Positions 23,879 to 35,335 of a stretch of 64,000 bases of DNA are shown here, one piece after another (within the stretch, counting starts at the first letter, position 1; each line of letters starts with the position of its first letter). Source of the stretch: Humulus lupulus (lineage: Eukaryota > Streptophyta > Magnoliopsida > Rosales > Cannabaceae); the NCBI RefSeq assembly GCF_963169125.1, contig NC_084799.1:105601143-105665142 (forward strand), in the 5' to 3' direction. Below the pieces are notes generated by a model. It had not been told where the DNA came from, ran no database searches, and saw only the letters and a program-made list of their open reading frames with translations. A program made the translations under genes and the position numbers.

Positions 23879-24824
23879 TATTGATGGTGAGAGCTCGTCA
23901 ATGAATTAAGGTCAGAAAATTCAAAGACTTAACCAGAAACTTATGAACTTAAGAAAAATTATGGAGACTTAGAGAAAAGTTGCAAAAGAGTCACGGAAGA
24001 AAACATGTATATTGCTCTTTGAATAGCCTGGCATTACAAGAATTTTCCAACCCCTTAGTTTTAGGGGTGGAGGTCTATTTATGGCTTGGCTCTAATGGCC
24101 TTTGATACAAGGTGGTCCCAGGGGACATGAAGGCACTTGGGTACACTGTCATGGTAATGGCACAGGTTGTGTTGGAGCAGCGAATCGTGGTATCGATGCT
24201 TGTTTGTGGTTAGAGACATGTAGGTCATGCCACCACTCCTCATACTTCCACTACTTTCCAGGCACGGATGTCAGAGTCACGCCTTTGTCCTCCTTAAGTT
24301 CGTACATCTCGTACTCATGGGCATGCCTTGTACCTGATGGTACTTCTTTTATTTACAAGATATAAACTCTCTCCAAGCTTCTTTACATTTTGCTAAGTAA
24401 TGAAGAACATTGTGGGTTCTTCAATAATATAGAAAGGATTTCTTATACACGGCCTCCACATTGAGGCATTTTTGGGAGAAAGGCCTTGCATAGTGAGGCC
24501 CTGCTACGTATCAGCTTCGGGGCATGGGGTTTGGAGAACCGAGCCTTCCTTATGGATGATGTGCACCTTGGCATCAAGGCATACGTTGTCGTGTGGCCGA
24601 GTGGGGCACGAGGCGCTGCTGTGTGGCTGAGGCGATGTCCGTGAGGCCCTGGCGTGAGACGCAGGGGCGTGTGCACATGGCCCTTGGCGCGAGACGGAGG
24701 GTATGTCCGCGAGGCCCTTGGCACGAGACGCAGGGGCGTGTGCGCGAGGCTACTTCCATCCCAAACCTATTTTTTGAGGGTCACGAGGCGAGGGCCTCGT
24801 TCAAGGTGAATTTTGATATTCACA
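23879..24824 (-). repeat. Element B 3' LTR
   Basis: 946 bp. On the plus strand it begins TATTGATGGTGAG and ends GATATTCACA. The minus strand shows a purine-rich GACTGAGGGGCAAGTG just outside its start, a plausible polypurine tract. A minus-strand TATA (CCATAAATAGA) lies near 24072-24084. A GC-rich 35-bp tandem repeat occupies about 24640-24757 with about three copies. Confidence 0.9.
24640..24757. repeat. 35-bp GC-rich tandem repeat in B 3' LTR (about 3 copies)
   Basis: The unit contains GAGGCCCTTGGC, GCGAGACGCAGGGGC and GTGTGCG. It generates long chance ORFs on both strands. The other LTR has one more copy. Confidence 0.85.
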
Positions 24825-25605
24825 CTTGCCCCTCAGTCTATTGGAGGGCCTTTAGGTGCTCTGGTAGACATTTTGGTATGGTGTCCACAAATCCCTTGTG
24901 GTGTTAGTGTGTTTCTTTCCTTTGGTAGTGTGAAATAACACACTTTGGGATGGTGATCCTCATCATTCCTTGAGAGTAAATTTGAACCTATCATTCGGCT
25001 TTGCGGATCCCTATACGGGTGTTTGACTCCATTCTTGACCATAGATCAAATATTGAATTCAATGGCTAGGATGAGTTTGAGCCTTCTATAATTAGGCCTT
25101 CTTCTCAAGCATAATTTCTACACTTTCTCCTCTTAGCTTGGTGGTGCTTTTGTCTTCAAAACTTCCAAGAGGTGAGTGGTTCTATCCCTCACAAGGGCAC
25201 TTTGTCTTTCTTTTCTCTTTTTTTTTTTTTTTTTGTATGTAAATATCTGTATATGTGCTAGGAGATTAAAACATCTATCTCCTTTCTTTTTGTAGGCGTG
25301 TACTTTCAACCCTTGGTATTTCTGCAGCTGCAATGGTGCACGACTTTACCCGCTCAAGGTACACCTTCACCCTTTCTTGTGCTTAATGGGTCTAAATTAG
25401 CGTTGCTTGGGAAGGGTTGTCTCAGCCGAAGCTCCTCGTGAGCTAATTTATGTATATGCACCCATTTGTACATATACCCTCCCTTGCACCCCGTAGTTGA
25501 TTGTTTCGAGCACTTGTGTCTAGAGGTTTTGAGCTTATTCATTTGTGTTTTGTAGTACACTTTCCACATGCACTTGCATCTATATCACCAACAAGACGCG
25601 ACTTT

Positions 25606-27825
25606 ATGGCATGTGAGGGGTCGTCTAGCGTTCCTTCGAGGGTCGAGTTTACAAACTTGTCCTCAGACTCGAGGTCCCCCGAAAACAACCCTTACCAAAA
25701 CTACGACACCTTGAGGAGGGCCTGTATATGTCACCTTGAATGCATGGCCAAGCTTAGGCATAAAATCTGGGTGGTGGAGAGCGAGATAGATTCAACTTTG
25801 AGGGGTGATGGAGTCCTTTTCTCCTTTGATCTTAATGATCACATTGCAAGCCTTAGAGTTCATGGAGGGAAACCTCCCTCCTGAACCCCCAGCCCCGTGT
25901 TCTCCCTTTAGTAGCTCCGAGGTCACCCCTGGTTCCCCTCAACCCTCGTCCGTAATCCACCTGTGTTTAATGCTTCCACACCCAATGCCTCGGTGGAAAA
26001 CTCACGCAAGAAGAAGAAAATTGAGGGTAAAGTGCTCTGTTTTAACCTCACCTTTTTCCTTTGGTTTTGCAGACATGACAAAGAGAATGAGCCGATAGGT
26101 TGCTCCTGAGAAGCCGGACTCCGGTCCTTTATTGGCGCCCACCATCGTTTCCCACGTGTCAGAAAATAGGCTACTAGAGTTGTCCAAGAAATACCACATT
26201 AGTAGGGAGTACAACCTGTATGTACCCTCCAATATATGTTGGGTTGATAATCCCCCCGAGGGCTATGTTGCTATGAGCGAACATATTTTGAAGGCGGGTG
26301 GGACCATTCCCTTACACCTGTTCTTCATCATGGTCCTGAATCACTTTGACCTTGCTCTGCTTCAACTGGCACCAAACAGCTGGTTGACCTTAAGCTGCCT
26401 GTATATGGCATTCATGAAGCTTAACGGTCGTGCACCCACAGCCCAGGAGGTGCATTTCATGTACAATCTCATGCCCACTCCTAAATCTAAGGGCTTCTAC
26501 TTTTTACAAAAAGCCAACTCTTAGGTCTCCTTGATAGAGGGTTCCGTTTCTGACCCGGGCTCATGGAAGCAGGACTTTTTCTTTGTGAAAGGTCCCCTTT
26601 CTGTCTGCGAACATTTCCGCTCAACTCCAATTAAGTACTTCAAGTCTTTCCTTTTATATTGAGTTTGCTGTTGTGGAAATTATACTCATATTTATAACTG
26701 AGTTGATTGTTCAGAGAGTTTCAGCATCCTCGACGTTCCTGAGTCAGAGGCAGCACTGGTAGATGTCTTCCTTGATGCAGACCCTGCAACAAAACTAGTT
26801 GCCCATCTCTTTACTATGGCCAACCTCAGTCACTATGGTCTATCAAGGGTTTCGAAGCTCGACCTGCTATGGCACATTTATGAGCGAAAGAAGAAGACAA
26901 CTCCAGCAGAACCTCACTCGAATAAGGGTGATGTTGAATGGGTGCCTGAGGAAGTTTCACCCGAATCTAAACATCCAGCTCGGCTATCTCCAGCCTCCAG
27001 GGGATGCCCCTCTTCTGCTCCTACGGACCGCGGCACAATTTCTCATTCCCGCGGTCCACAGACCATGCAAGGACGCTTTGTTCTACCTTCCTTTGAGGAT
27101 TTTGATAATTTCCTTGTGCCCCCGCTAGTCATGGCTATTCGAGGTACCCTTTGTCTAATGTTCCTGCGCCTCCTCCTCGCTCGATGAGTGGGTCATCTGT
27201 CCCTGCCCACCTAGGCACTCTTTATTTGGAGGGGAAGTTTTGGGTGGGCCGCACATCAGCCCCTTATGTGCGAAGGTATGCCCGAGTTGCAGAGGGTATC
27301 TCTGAGACTAAGTGGAGGGGTCTTGAGAATTTTACCATGGCGAAGCTTGAGGAGACCCTTGTGCACTCCACAACTTGGGTGAGTTCATGCGTCTTACATT
27401 GGTCTTTTTTGTGTTTTGGGTTCCTTGTTTGCTCACTTTTTTCTTCCTTGCAGGCTTCTCTAGTGGCTCATCGCTTTGTAGACTCGGCCCAGGGCCTATC
27501 TTCATCCAATGCTGAAAGGGATCGTCTAGCGATCAGAGTTCAAGAGCTTGAGGGACAGCTTGCCGATGTCAACCTCAAGCCGGAGAAAGCCCTGGCAAAG
27601 GCCTCTTAATCATCCAAAAAGAATAAGAGAGTGGAAGCCAAGGTTGAGGTGTTGCGAGAGAATGTCACTCTTCTGGAGGCTAATTTGGCAGAGGTTGAGT
27701 ATAAGTCGGTAGAGCGCACCCTTTATGGAATGTGGAGGCAGAATCCTGGTTTTGACTTCTCCTCCTTTGGTGACCATGTTGTTGCCAAGGCGGCCAAGTG
27801 GAATGCTCGTGGTGGGAGGCCTTGA
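25606..27825 (+). pseudogene. Antisense accessory gene (aORF) of element B
   Basis: Opposite to gag. From the ATG at 25606 (MACEGSSSVPSRVEF) the frame shifts near 25860. A central globular domain at 26132-26524 (EHILKAGGTIPLHLFF, QLAPNSWLTLS) resembles the plant 'putative gypsy-type transposon' domain found in many annotated plant proteins. 26799-27187 is a less conserved linker. A GTGAGT donor at 27379 and a TTGCAG acceptor ending at 27453 mark a 75-bp phase-0 intron. Then comes a coiled coil (ASLVAHRFVD, NAERDRLAIRVQELEGQL) with one stop at 27607. A short C-terminal domain ends at 27825. The function of this family is unknown. Confidence 0.65.
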
Positions 27826-27858
27826 GATTTTGTTTCTACAGTTTTTATTTTTCACTTC

Positions 27859-30255
27859 GATTTTGTAACGCCCTGGATAGCCAAGACCGTTGCACTGTGC
27901 GTTTACAAATGTGCGAGACTTGCTAATCAAGCCATTTAGTTGGAAGTGTGTTACAGTAACTAAAGTTGTACTAGGGTTAAAAGAATTCGGTCTCAAAAGT
28001 TTCATTTCTTATAATCAAACATTTTTACATGGGATCCAAAAAGTGAAAGCGTTAAATGAAACTTTACAAAATTTCTGGATAAAAGTACAATTACTAGCCA
28101 CTCTAAGGGGAAAACAAACAATTAGGCTTTTCTCGTCCTGTACCACTTCTCGGTCGTGGCGGCCGATCAGCTAACTATGTACATTCAGCCCCAAGGCTCT
28201 CCATCTCAGGACTGGTCCACTTTGCCTTTGCCTTTACCTGCACCACGTAGGATCCGTGAGCCAAGCCCAGCAAGAAAACTCAATAACAGAGCATAATCAT
28301 CTAACAAAACAACCAGATAACTCATACAGTATAATCATATACTCAACATTCCAAATATTCACAATAATCAAGTACTCAGCATACCAAGTTCATAATTTCA
28401 TACTAATAACCAATTCACATATGATAATCAGGGTTAACACCCTTAGGCCGCACCCTCTATTTACACTGACTCTGGCCCGCTTAAACCGAGCTCAGTGAAT
28501 ATTAAGTTGTCCTCAGCTACCAGTGGCCGAGCCGCGCCCTGTGCGCAAATATTGTTTTCGGCACTCTTAGGCCGATTATCACATGTCCCATGGCATAATA
28601 CCATCTATGACACAATTCATGTATAGGGAGCTCTTAGTCCCATCATTAACACATAACCGGGTGCAGTTTCTTACCTTTAGATTCTGATAGCTTTGTTTAA
28701 TTCAATCCTCAAGCACAATCTTGCCTGAGCCCTAGCGTACACCTAGTCACAGTCACAAGTTAGAACCAACTCCAAACTTCAATTCCAAAACCTAGCCTCA
28801 GGACCAATTTCGAGCCCTCGGGAAGCCCTAATTCCACCAAACGGGGTGGTGGAATCAAACCCCGAGCCCCCGGGCAAAAACCCTAAGAAATAACCCAAAA
28901 ATCCCCTTCTGGGAACAGGATAGCGCTACAGTGCCATAAGGAGAGCATTGTAGCACCACAAGCAGAGCCAAAAAGCTCTGAAACTTCAGGGCCTAACGTT
29001 GTAGCGCCCAATGACTAGCACTACAGCGCTAGTCATAGCACAACCCAACACAGATTTTCCTCCTTCGAATTTCCCCGAGCCAAACCTTTCCAAAACTAAA
29101 CCAAACCTCAATCATACCCCAAAGAAAGCCTATCAACATCTCCAACTCACCCCAAATGACCCAATCATAAGAAATTCAATCACAAGCACCCAAAAATACA
29201 GAAATTACCATGGTTGAGTTTGAAGCTCAAAAACTCAACAGAACAACAGAAGTCACAGAACTTAAAGCTAGAATTTCTTACCTTTGATAGATGAATTCAA
29301 CCTAGGTTATCTTCCACACTTCCTTAGCCTCCACGTCCTCAAATCCTTAGGCTTAATTCCCTAGAATTCCCACAGAAACTCATCTTAGAAAACCAATTCA
29401 ACACCAAAACCAAGAACTGATTAACACCTCAAAATCTTACCTTAATTGGATGCCTAACCCCTGCTGAACTCTCAAACTTGATCAAGGTCTCAAGTGCAAA
29501 GCGTTAGCACAAAAGCTCCTTTGAATTTTAGCTCCAAAAGACCCCAAGGATTGAAGAAGAAATCCCAAATCGCATAAGGAAGTAATGCCATGCTTTCCCC
29601 TTCTTTCTTTTCTCCTTCTTTTCTTTTCTTCAGACTTCTACCACTTTCTACACATCCCACTAAGGCATAAATCATTTTAATACCTATCCCTGCTTTTAAC
29701 TCAAACGACCAATTTTCCCTCCCATTTAAAACTAATCTTTTAAACCTCCTAAGGGCATTTTAGTCATTACGCCCAATTCCCGCTAATTCCTCGAATGTCT
29801 CTAATATTTACCGCTTACTTCCCCACACCTAACTAATCACCAATTATATTCCTCAATATCAAAATAGACTCCAATATATTTCTTAAATTCCCAGAAATAC
29901 CCCCAAGCTCGCCCCGAGCCGGGTATAAATCCCCGTCGTGACTTTTTCTCTAAACCGCTCACTAGGGTCGCCTCGAGTCACAAGCTACAAATATATCCAC
30001 ATAATAATGTGGTCTCAACAATTTATCACAGATATTTACACTTATGCCCTCAACAGGCCAAAATTACGAATATGCCCTTCTAACCTAATCAGGGCCTACA
30101 TGCATACTAATACACATAGTCATGCATCACAGATATCCAAATAATCATATAACATGCTTTTAATCATTTAAATCACATATAACCCAGTTATGCCCTTCTG
30201 GCACACTAATCAAGGCCCTTAAGCCTTATTAGTAAATTTGGGTCGTTACAGATTT
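27859..30255. mobile_element. Solo LTR G (27864-30250), TSD GATTT
   Basis: 2387 bp, from TGTAACGCCC to GGGTCGTTACA, with inverted termini and GATTT on both sides (27859-27863, 30251-30255). It sits just after the element B antisense gene. It is related to LTR fragment E. No coding region; orientation could not be fixed. ORFs inside, for example 27890-28174 plus, are chance frames. Confidence 0.92.
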
Positions 30256-31460
30256 TGTTGTATGCTTATTCCAACCCTATTATACCGGAGAGGTTTCTCC
30301 TGGTTTTTTGCTTTTTCCTTCAGGAACTTTGTTAAGTCCTATTGTGGTTGGTGCCAAATTTATCTTGCAACATTATCATGACTTCCTTCTTTTATATGTG
30401 TGTGTGTGTGTGTGTGTGTGTGATCATTTGTTTTTGTGTTCTTTATGCTTGAGGTCCTTTTGAGCCCACTCTTGTATGCAGGAGCTAAAGGGGTTCGATA
30501 GGTCTCTCTTTTTTCTAATAACTCGTTGATACTTTATTTGGACCGGTAGTACTGGTCTCTTTGGTACACCTTGATTTTATTTGTAAGGATATGTTGACCA
30601 TTTGGGTTCTAGCTATCCTTTTATATATTTTTGCGCGTGCTTGTTATTTTTTGTGAGAAGCGCCATTCTCGTCATTATGCATAATACTATTTTTACAAGG
30701 GTCTCTTTCACGACCCTTTTTGGCTAGACGGCTTGTTGGCCGCTCTAGGCTTATTGGTGGATGCTCTTCCTGAGGCCTTTCCTATCGTGGAGGTATCAGC
30801 CTTTATTAGGAGGTTCTTCCTGTAGGACCTTTTGACCCTCTTGATGTTCATAAGGGTAGATAATCCTCATGAACTCAAGAGATGCCTTGCAAGGTTTTCT
30901 TCCTTATTTCTTTTTTTTTTATAAGGTCTCTTTTATGACCCTTTTTGGCTGTATACTCTGCCCCCCCCCCCAAGTGGTTGGCGAGATTTATCTCATCGAG
31001 CACTTTGATCATTTTGCTCATGCACTTTGATAATTCCAATCGGTGATACATACACGAAAGTTAGATACGTGCTCACGTAAATGAGGAGTGTGACATGCCA
31101 ATAAGAAACATATTCATTAAAAATTAGTAGAGTACATAGGTATCTATGGCAACATTGTTCTTACTACATACCAAGGCATCTAGGTTACCCCTCTAATTCA
31201 TAGCTGCTTTTAAGGGGAGGACTCACAACTATGTTGGGGGGGCTAACTATGGTAACCCTTTTGATTTATCGTACTAAAAGTGGAGCTTTACCCGATGTTC
31301 CCTCTCAGGCGAGTATGCTTAAACCATCGATTCTGATCTCCTCGGTAATTCTGGGGTTGAACTCACGCTAGTTTGTCCTCCCATGCACTACCATCACCAT
31401 AGGTTCTAGCGATTTCATGACTGTGCTAAGGGACATGTTATAACATTCCCTTGCTTCTTT
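30256..31460 (-). other. Element B non-coding stretch with TG microsatellite
   Basis: No protein frame is recognisable. It contains a (TG)n run at about 30399-30422 and a run of 12 C at 30961-30972. It lies where RT, RNase H and integrase would be expected, so it marks the pol deletion. Confidence 0.55.
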
Positions 31461-31880
31461 TTGTTATCCTTTCACGATCGCTACCCCCTAGGAGTTGAGA
31501 ATTTTATGGCCAAGTGGTATATCGAGGTTATTGCCTTCAATTCTCTCAGGGAGGGTCCCCCTAATACCGTATTGAAGACCGAGGAACAGCTTACTACGAC
31601 AAAGTTTGTCATTACAGTGGTCTATCTGGGCGGCTCTCCCATGCTGAGGGTTAACTCAATTATGCCCAGGGGCTGTATCGAGTCTCCTGTAAACCCATAC
31701 AGGGAGGTGTTGCGGGGGCTTTAGGTTCCTGATGCCCAGTCCCATCTTCTCTAAGGCCGGGCGATATAGGATGTCTACGGAGCTCCCATTGTCTACCAGA
31801 ACCGATGCACCTTCATGTTAGCCAGCTATACACTTAATACCAAGGGGTCATTGTGTGGAAAATACACGCCCTGCATGTCC
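31461..31880 (-). pseudogene. Element B protease remnant
   Basis: Read on the minus strand, decayed pieces match plant gypsy protease: a HDDPLV-like start near 31850, a YGFTGDSI-like segment, LTLSMGEPP, FVVV, and NTVLGGPSL at the end. Stops interrupt every frame. No DTG/DNG catalytic motif can be read. Confidence 0.65.
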
Positions 31881-32065
31881 TAATCGGTGAAGGTTATTGA
31901 GTCATTTTCCACTTTAAAGTTTTTCAGGGGTCATTGTTCTAAGCTAACATGCATGGGGTGGACTTCATCTGGCTTCCTTAGCGTATCTATCTCGCCACTT
32001 TCTCGATTCTCCTCTGAATCCTAGTCCTCCAAAGATTGTCCTCGCCTCTCCTTGCACTTCTGGGT

Positions 32066-32995
32066 CTACATCTCGTGCTCATGGTGAGGGTGGCCTATCA
32101 TCTGTTCTTTCCTTTTCTCTTCGATGTATATATGCAAGTGCCCCTTGCGTATGAGTTCTTCAATTTCCACCTTTAAATGAGTGCATTTCTCCGTGGTGTG
32201 GCCAATGTCTTTATGATATTGATAGTCCTTTCTGGGATCTCTCTTTGACCCATCTCTCTTCATTGGTGGGGGTCTCCTGAAGGGGACCTGATTCTCGTTC
32301 GCTACGAAGATATGTTCCCTAGTATGTGTTAGATCAGTGTAGAAGGTGTGGGATGTTTGCCTGGGGCTACCTCTGTGTTTTTTCTTCCTCTGGTGGTCAT
32401 CTCTTGGCCCTTCGTACACTACTTTCTTCTTCGCGCCATTCAAACCTTTAGGAGCAGAAGACTTGACAAGTGATGCCTTCAGGTTCTCATGGCCATCTAC
32501 GACACGAATGTACTTTTGGGCCCGTTCGTAGAAATCGTCTAAGTCAATGACCTCCCTCTTTATCATGTTATCCCACAGCTTACTACCTGGGTGCACCCCG
32601 GCTATAATGGCCATTTTTAACTCCCCACGGGTTAGGCTTCCTACTTTGGTTGCCTCCATATGGAACCTATGGATGTAGCTCTTCAAGCTCTCTTCTTCTC
32701 CTTGTTTCACATTAGCGAGGTTGGTGCCTGGCATGGCGTAATCACACATAGCATAATGTTGCTGGAGAATTTTGTCAGAAAATTGTTGCCAAGACCTAAT
32801 GGACCCTGGCCGGAGTCTCTTAAACCACTTGTATGCAAGACCCTTTAATGTGACAGCAAAACAGTGGCATCTGGCTCTGCTAGTAATTCCCCTTAACTTC
32901 ATTAGGTCATTGAACGCATCAAGATGGTATTTTGGATCTGTATTGAGCTCGTAAGGGGTCATGTAAGGCTCTTTGAAGTTGGCTGGGAGCCACAT
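32066..32995 (-). CDS. Element B gag core and zinc knuckle
   Basis: An open frame of 309 aa, the longest unbroken retroelement frame in the window. The retrotransposon-gag domain is near residues 25-130: LKGLAYKWFKRLRPGSIRSW, ESLKSYIHRFH. A knuckle, YQYHKDIGHTTEKCTHLK, follows near residues 258-275. The knuckle has Tyr where the first Cys is expected, so zinc binding may be impaired. Then comes VEIEELIRKGHL, the Tat-type tail. Gag coats the RNA genome. N-terminal parts lie upstream at 33907-33080 in other frames, so this is not a full gag. Confidence 0.85.
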   Translation of the reverse strand: MWLPANFKEPYMTPYELNTDPKYHLDAFNDLMKLRGITSRARCHCFAVTLKGLAYKWFKRLRPGSIRSWQQFSDKILQQHYAMCDYAMPGTNLANVKQGEEESLKSYIHRFHMEATKVGSLTRGELKMAIIAGVHPGSKLWDNMIKREVIDLDDFYERAQKYIRVVDGHENLKASLVKSSAPKGLNGAKKKVVYEGPRDDHQRKKKHRGSPRQTSHTFYTDLTHTREHIFVANENQVPFRRPPPMKRDGSKRDPRKDYQYHKDIGHTTEKCTHLKVEIEELIRKGHLHIYIEEKRKEQMIGHPHHEHEM

Positions 32996-33079
32996 GGCTT
33001 GGATTTCTCTAATGAAGGGTGATTCGTAATCAAACTCATCGTCGACAGTGTGCCCCCCAGACGCGGTGATTATCTTGCT

Positions 33080-33907
33080 CTATAGGCTCCTCATTTCAGT
33101 GTCTAGGTCTTGCCTCCTTTTGTTCAAGGAGTCTCTCAAGTCAAATGGGTTGGCCTTTCCTTTCTTTTTTTCTTCCGGGGGAGTCACAAGAGGTGTGGTC
33201 CTCTCATTCATCCTTCTCCTGTTGAGTTCTTCCCTCAAGTATGGGGGTGTTTCCCTTGAAGTGGCCTTAACTTCATTGTGAGGGTTAGCGTTGTTCCCCC
33301 GTTCTAGCCTCTTAGGCTGCTTTGTCTGTCCGGGATGTTCATGTTGCTTTGGCCGAGGGGTATTGCTAGTGGAGAGTCGAGTCCTCCCATCACCTATAGG
33401 GACTGTGGTTTCTCCTCCTTCATGGCCTTTTTCCTTTCGCCTAGGGAGAGGCATGCTTGACTTTCCCTGTAGTAGGCCATTCAATACCTCTTGCATATTC
33501 TATAAGGTGGTTTCTAGCCTTTGATTCTTTCAGTGTAACTTGCGTATCTTCTCTTCAAAGAATCGAGTGCTAGAACTTAAGCTTATAGATTGTACCCATG
33601 GACTCTTGTCAGGAATGCGCGTTGATGGACCCGAATCTTGCCAACCGGAGTTCGGTACCTACGGCAGCCTTGGGAGCGGAAACGCTCCGGCACCCCCGGT
33701 AGGGGAAGCTGCCGGTCCTGGACATTTTCCATCAGGCTGAATGACTGGGGATGGAACCTCCCTTTCATCTTCAGGAGCCTTGGGCTCCTTTCGTGCATCC
33801 ACATTTTTGGGTGGTGGAGGATTCCTCATGGAGGCTTTCAGCTGATCTCCGTCCAAGTGGACCTTAACCTCTCGTGGTTCTCTTAGACGCTTAGATCGCC
33901 TTGGCAT
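33080..33907 (-). pseudogene. Element B gag N-terminal region
   Basis: The probable gag start is the ATG at 33907 (MPRRSKRLREPREVK), about 50 nt after the primer site. The charged, Pro-rich frame runs to 33659 and is then broken. Basic/Pro-rich sequence resumes at 33496-33080 (PRRKEKGHEGG, LREELNRRRMNERTTP). Length and composition fit the disordered N-terminal half of Tat gag. Confidence 0.7.
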
Positions 33908-33954
33908 ATTTCTCTACCAGAATCAATTGAAGAACAGTGGCTTGACACTTATCC

Positions 33955-33975
33955 TTCCCATAGACGGTGCCAAAC
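33955..33975 (-). promoter_or_regulatory. Element B primer-binding site
   Basis: Immediately inside the 5' LTR the minus strand reads GTTTGGCACCGTCTATGGG, like the TTTGGCRCCGTCTRTGGG sequence that follows the LTR in many plant Tat elements. It marks the start of minus-strand DNA synthesis and fixes the orientation of B. Confidence 0.7.
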
Positions 33976-34956
33976 TATTGACGGTGAGAACTCATCAATG
34001 AATTAAGGTCAAAAAATTCAAAAACTTAACCAGGAACTTATGAACTTAGGAAAATTAATGGAGACTTAGAGAAAAATTACAGAAGAGTCATGGAAGAAAA
34101 CATGTATATTGCTCTTTGAATAGCCTGGCATTACAAGAATTTTCCAACCCCTTAGTTTTAGGGGTGGAGGTCTATTTATGGCTTGGCTCTAATGGCCTCT
34201 GATACAAGGTGGTCCCAGGGGACATGAAGGCACTTGGGTACACTGTCATCGTAGTGGCATAGGTTATGGTGGAGCAGCGGATCATGGTGTCGATGCTTGT
34301 TTGTGGTCAGAGACATGCAGGTCATGCCACCACTCCTTGTACTTCCACTACTTGCCAAGCACGAATGTCAGAGTCACGTCTCTATCCTCCTTAGGGTCGT
34401 ACATCCCGTACTCATGGGCATGCCTTGTACCTAACATTACTTCTTTTATTTACAAGATATAAACTCTCTCCAAGCTTCTTTACATTTTGCTAAGTAATGA
34501 AGAACATTGTGGGTTCTTCAATAATATAGAAAGGATTTCCTATACACGGCCTCCACATTGAGGCATTTTTGGGAGAAAGGCCTTGCATAGTGAGGCCCTG
34601 CTACGTATCAGCTTCGGGGAATGGGGTTTGGAGAACCGAGCCTTCCTTATGGATGATGTGCACCTTGGCATCAAGGCATACGTTGTCGTGTGGCCGAGTG
34701 GGGCACGAGGCGCTACTGTGTGGCTGAGGCGGTGTCCGCGAGGCCCTGGCGCGAGACGCAGGGGTGTGTGCACGAGGCCCTTGGCGTGAGACGCAAGGGC
34801 GTGTGCGTGAGGCCCTTGGCGCGAGACGCAGGAGCGTGCACGCAAGGCCCTTGGAGCAAAACACAGGGGCGTGTGCGCGATGCTATTTCCATCCCAAACT
34901 TTTTTTTTAGGGTCACAAGGCGGGGGTCTCGTTCAAGCTGAATTTTGGTATTCACA
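33976..34956 (-). repeat. Element B 5' LTR
   Basis: 981 bp, beginning TATTGACGGTGAG and ending GGTATTCACA on the plus strand. It exceeds the 3' copy by 35 bp, exactly one unit of the GC-rich repeat at about 34735-34882 (four copies here). The minus-strand TATA box is near 34170-34182. Confidence 0.9.
34735..34882. repeat. 35-bp GC-rich tandem repeat in B 5' LTR (about 4 copies)
   Basis: Same unit as at 24640-24757 with one extra copy, all around GAGGCCCTTGG and GAGACGCA. Confidence 0.85.
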
Positions 34957-35275
34957 GGCTCCATTAGCGAGCAAACTATAATTACATCCCTATTGGGCCC
35001 GAATTAGTGTGGCCGAATGTGCTTGACTGCCTATAAATTGGGCCAGTTGTGCATTGTTGCGGGGATCCCAGATTTTCTCTTGTAAGCAAATACTCTGCTA
35101 AAACTTGTAGAAAACTCCATTGTCAAAAACTCTCTAAAGCCTAATACTATTGACTCGTGGACTAAGGCTCATTAATGCTCCAACCACATAAAAATTATGA
35201 CTGCTCATCTCTAATTCTTTCTTTTCAGCTCTTACTTCTTAATATATTTCTAGTTTCCGAAAAACTCGGTAAACA
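34957..35275 (+). repeat. Element C 5' LTR, second part
   Basis: Begins with the GGCTC duplicate and ends CGGTAAACA at 35275. The 314 bp after GGCTC equal 55967-56280 in length. A CTATAAATTG TATA-like box is near 35031. No clear tRNA primer site follows; the next bases are TTTTAGTTATTTCATTGAG. Confidence 0.9.
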
Positions 35276-35335
35276 TTTTAGTTATTTCATTGAGAGCTAA
35301 ATGAAGCTTGAATCAATCTCGATCATCTTCGAAAA

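Larger units (their letters stand above)
23879..34956 (-). mobile_element. Gypsy element B, Tat-like, deletion derivative, TSD GGCTC
   Basis: Flanked by GGCTC at 23874-23878 and 34957-34961; the intact site is visible in the element C 3' LTR at 55962-55966. LTRs are 23879-24824 and 33976-34956. The minus-strand order is 5' LTR, primer site, gag, protease remnant, non-coding stretch, opposite-strand gene, 3' LTR. No RT, RNase H or integrase is present. Without solo LTR G it is about 8.7 kb. It could only have moved with enzymes supplied by relatives, or lost pol after insertion. Confidence 0.9.

Noticed and set aside
24443..24907. Arg/Pro/His-rich ORFs on both strands (and at 34540-34964)
   Set aside because: They are produced by the 35-bp GC-rich repeat inside the element B LTRs and are open in several frames at once.
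27890..28498. ORFs inside solo LTR G
   Set aside because: No similarity to known domains; LTR sequence with defined ends and TSD.
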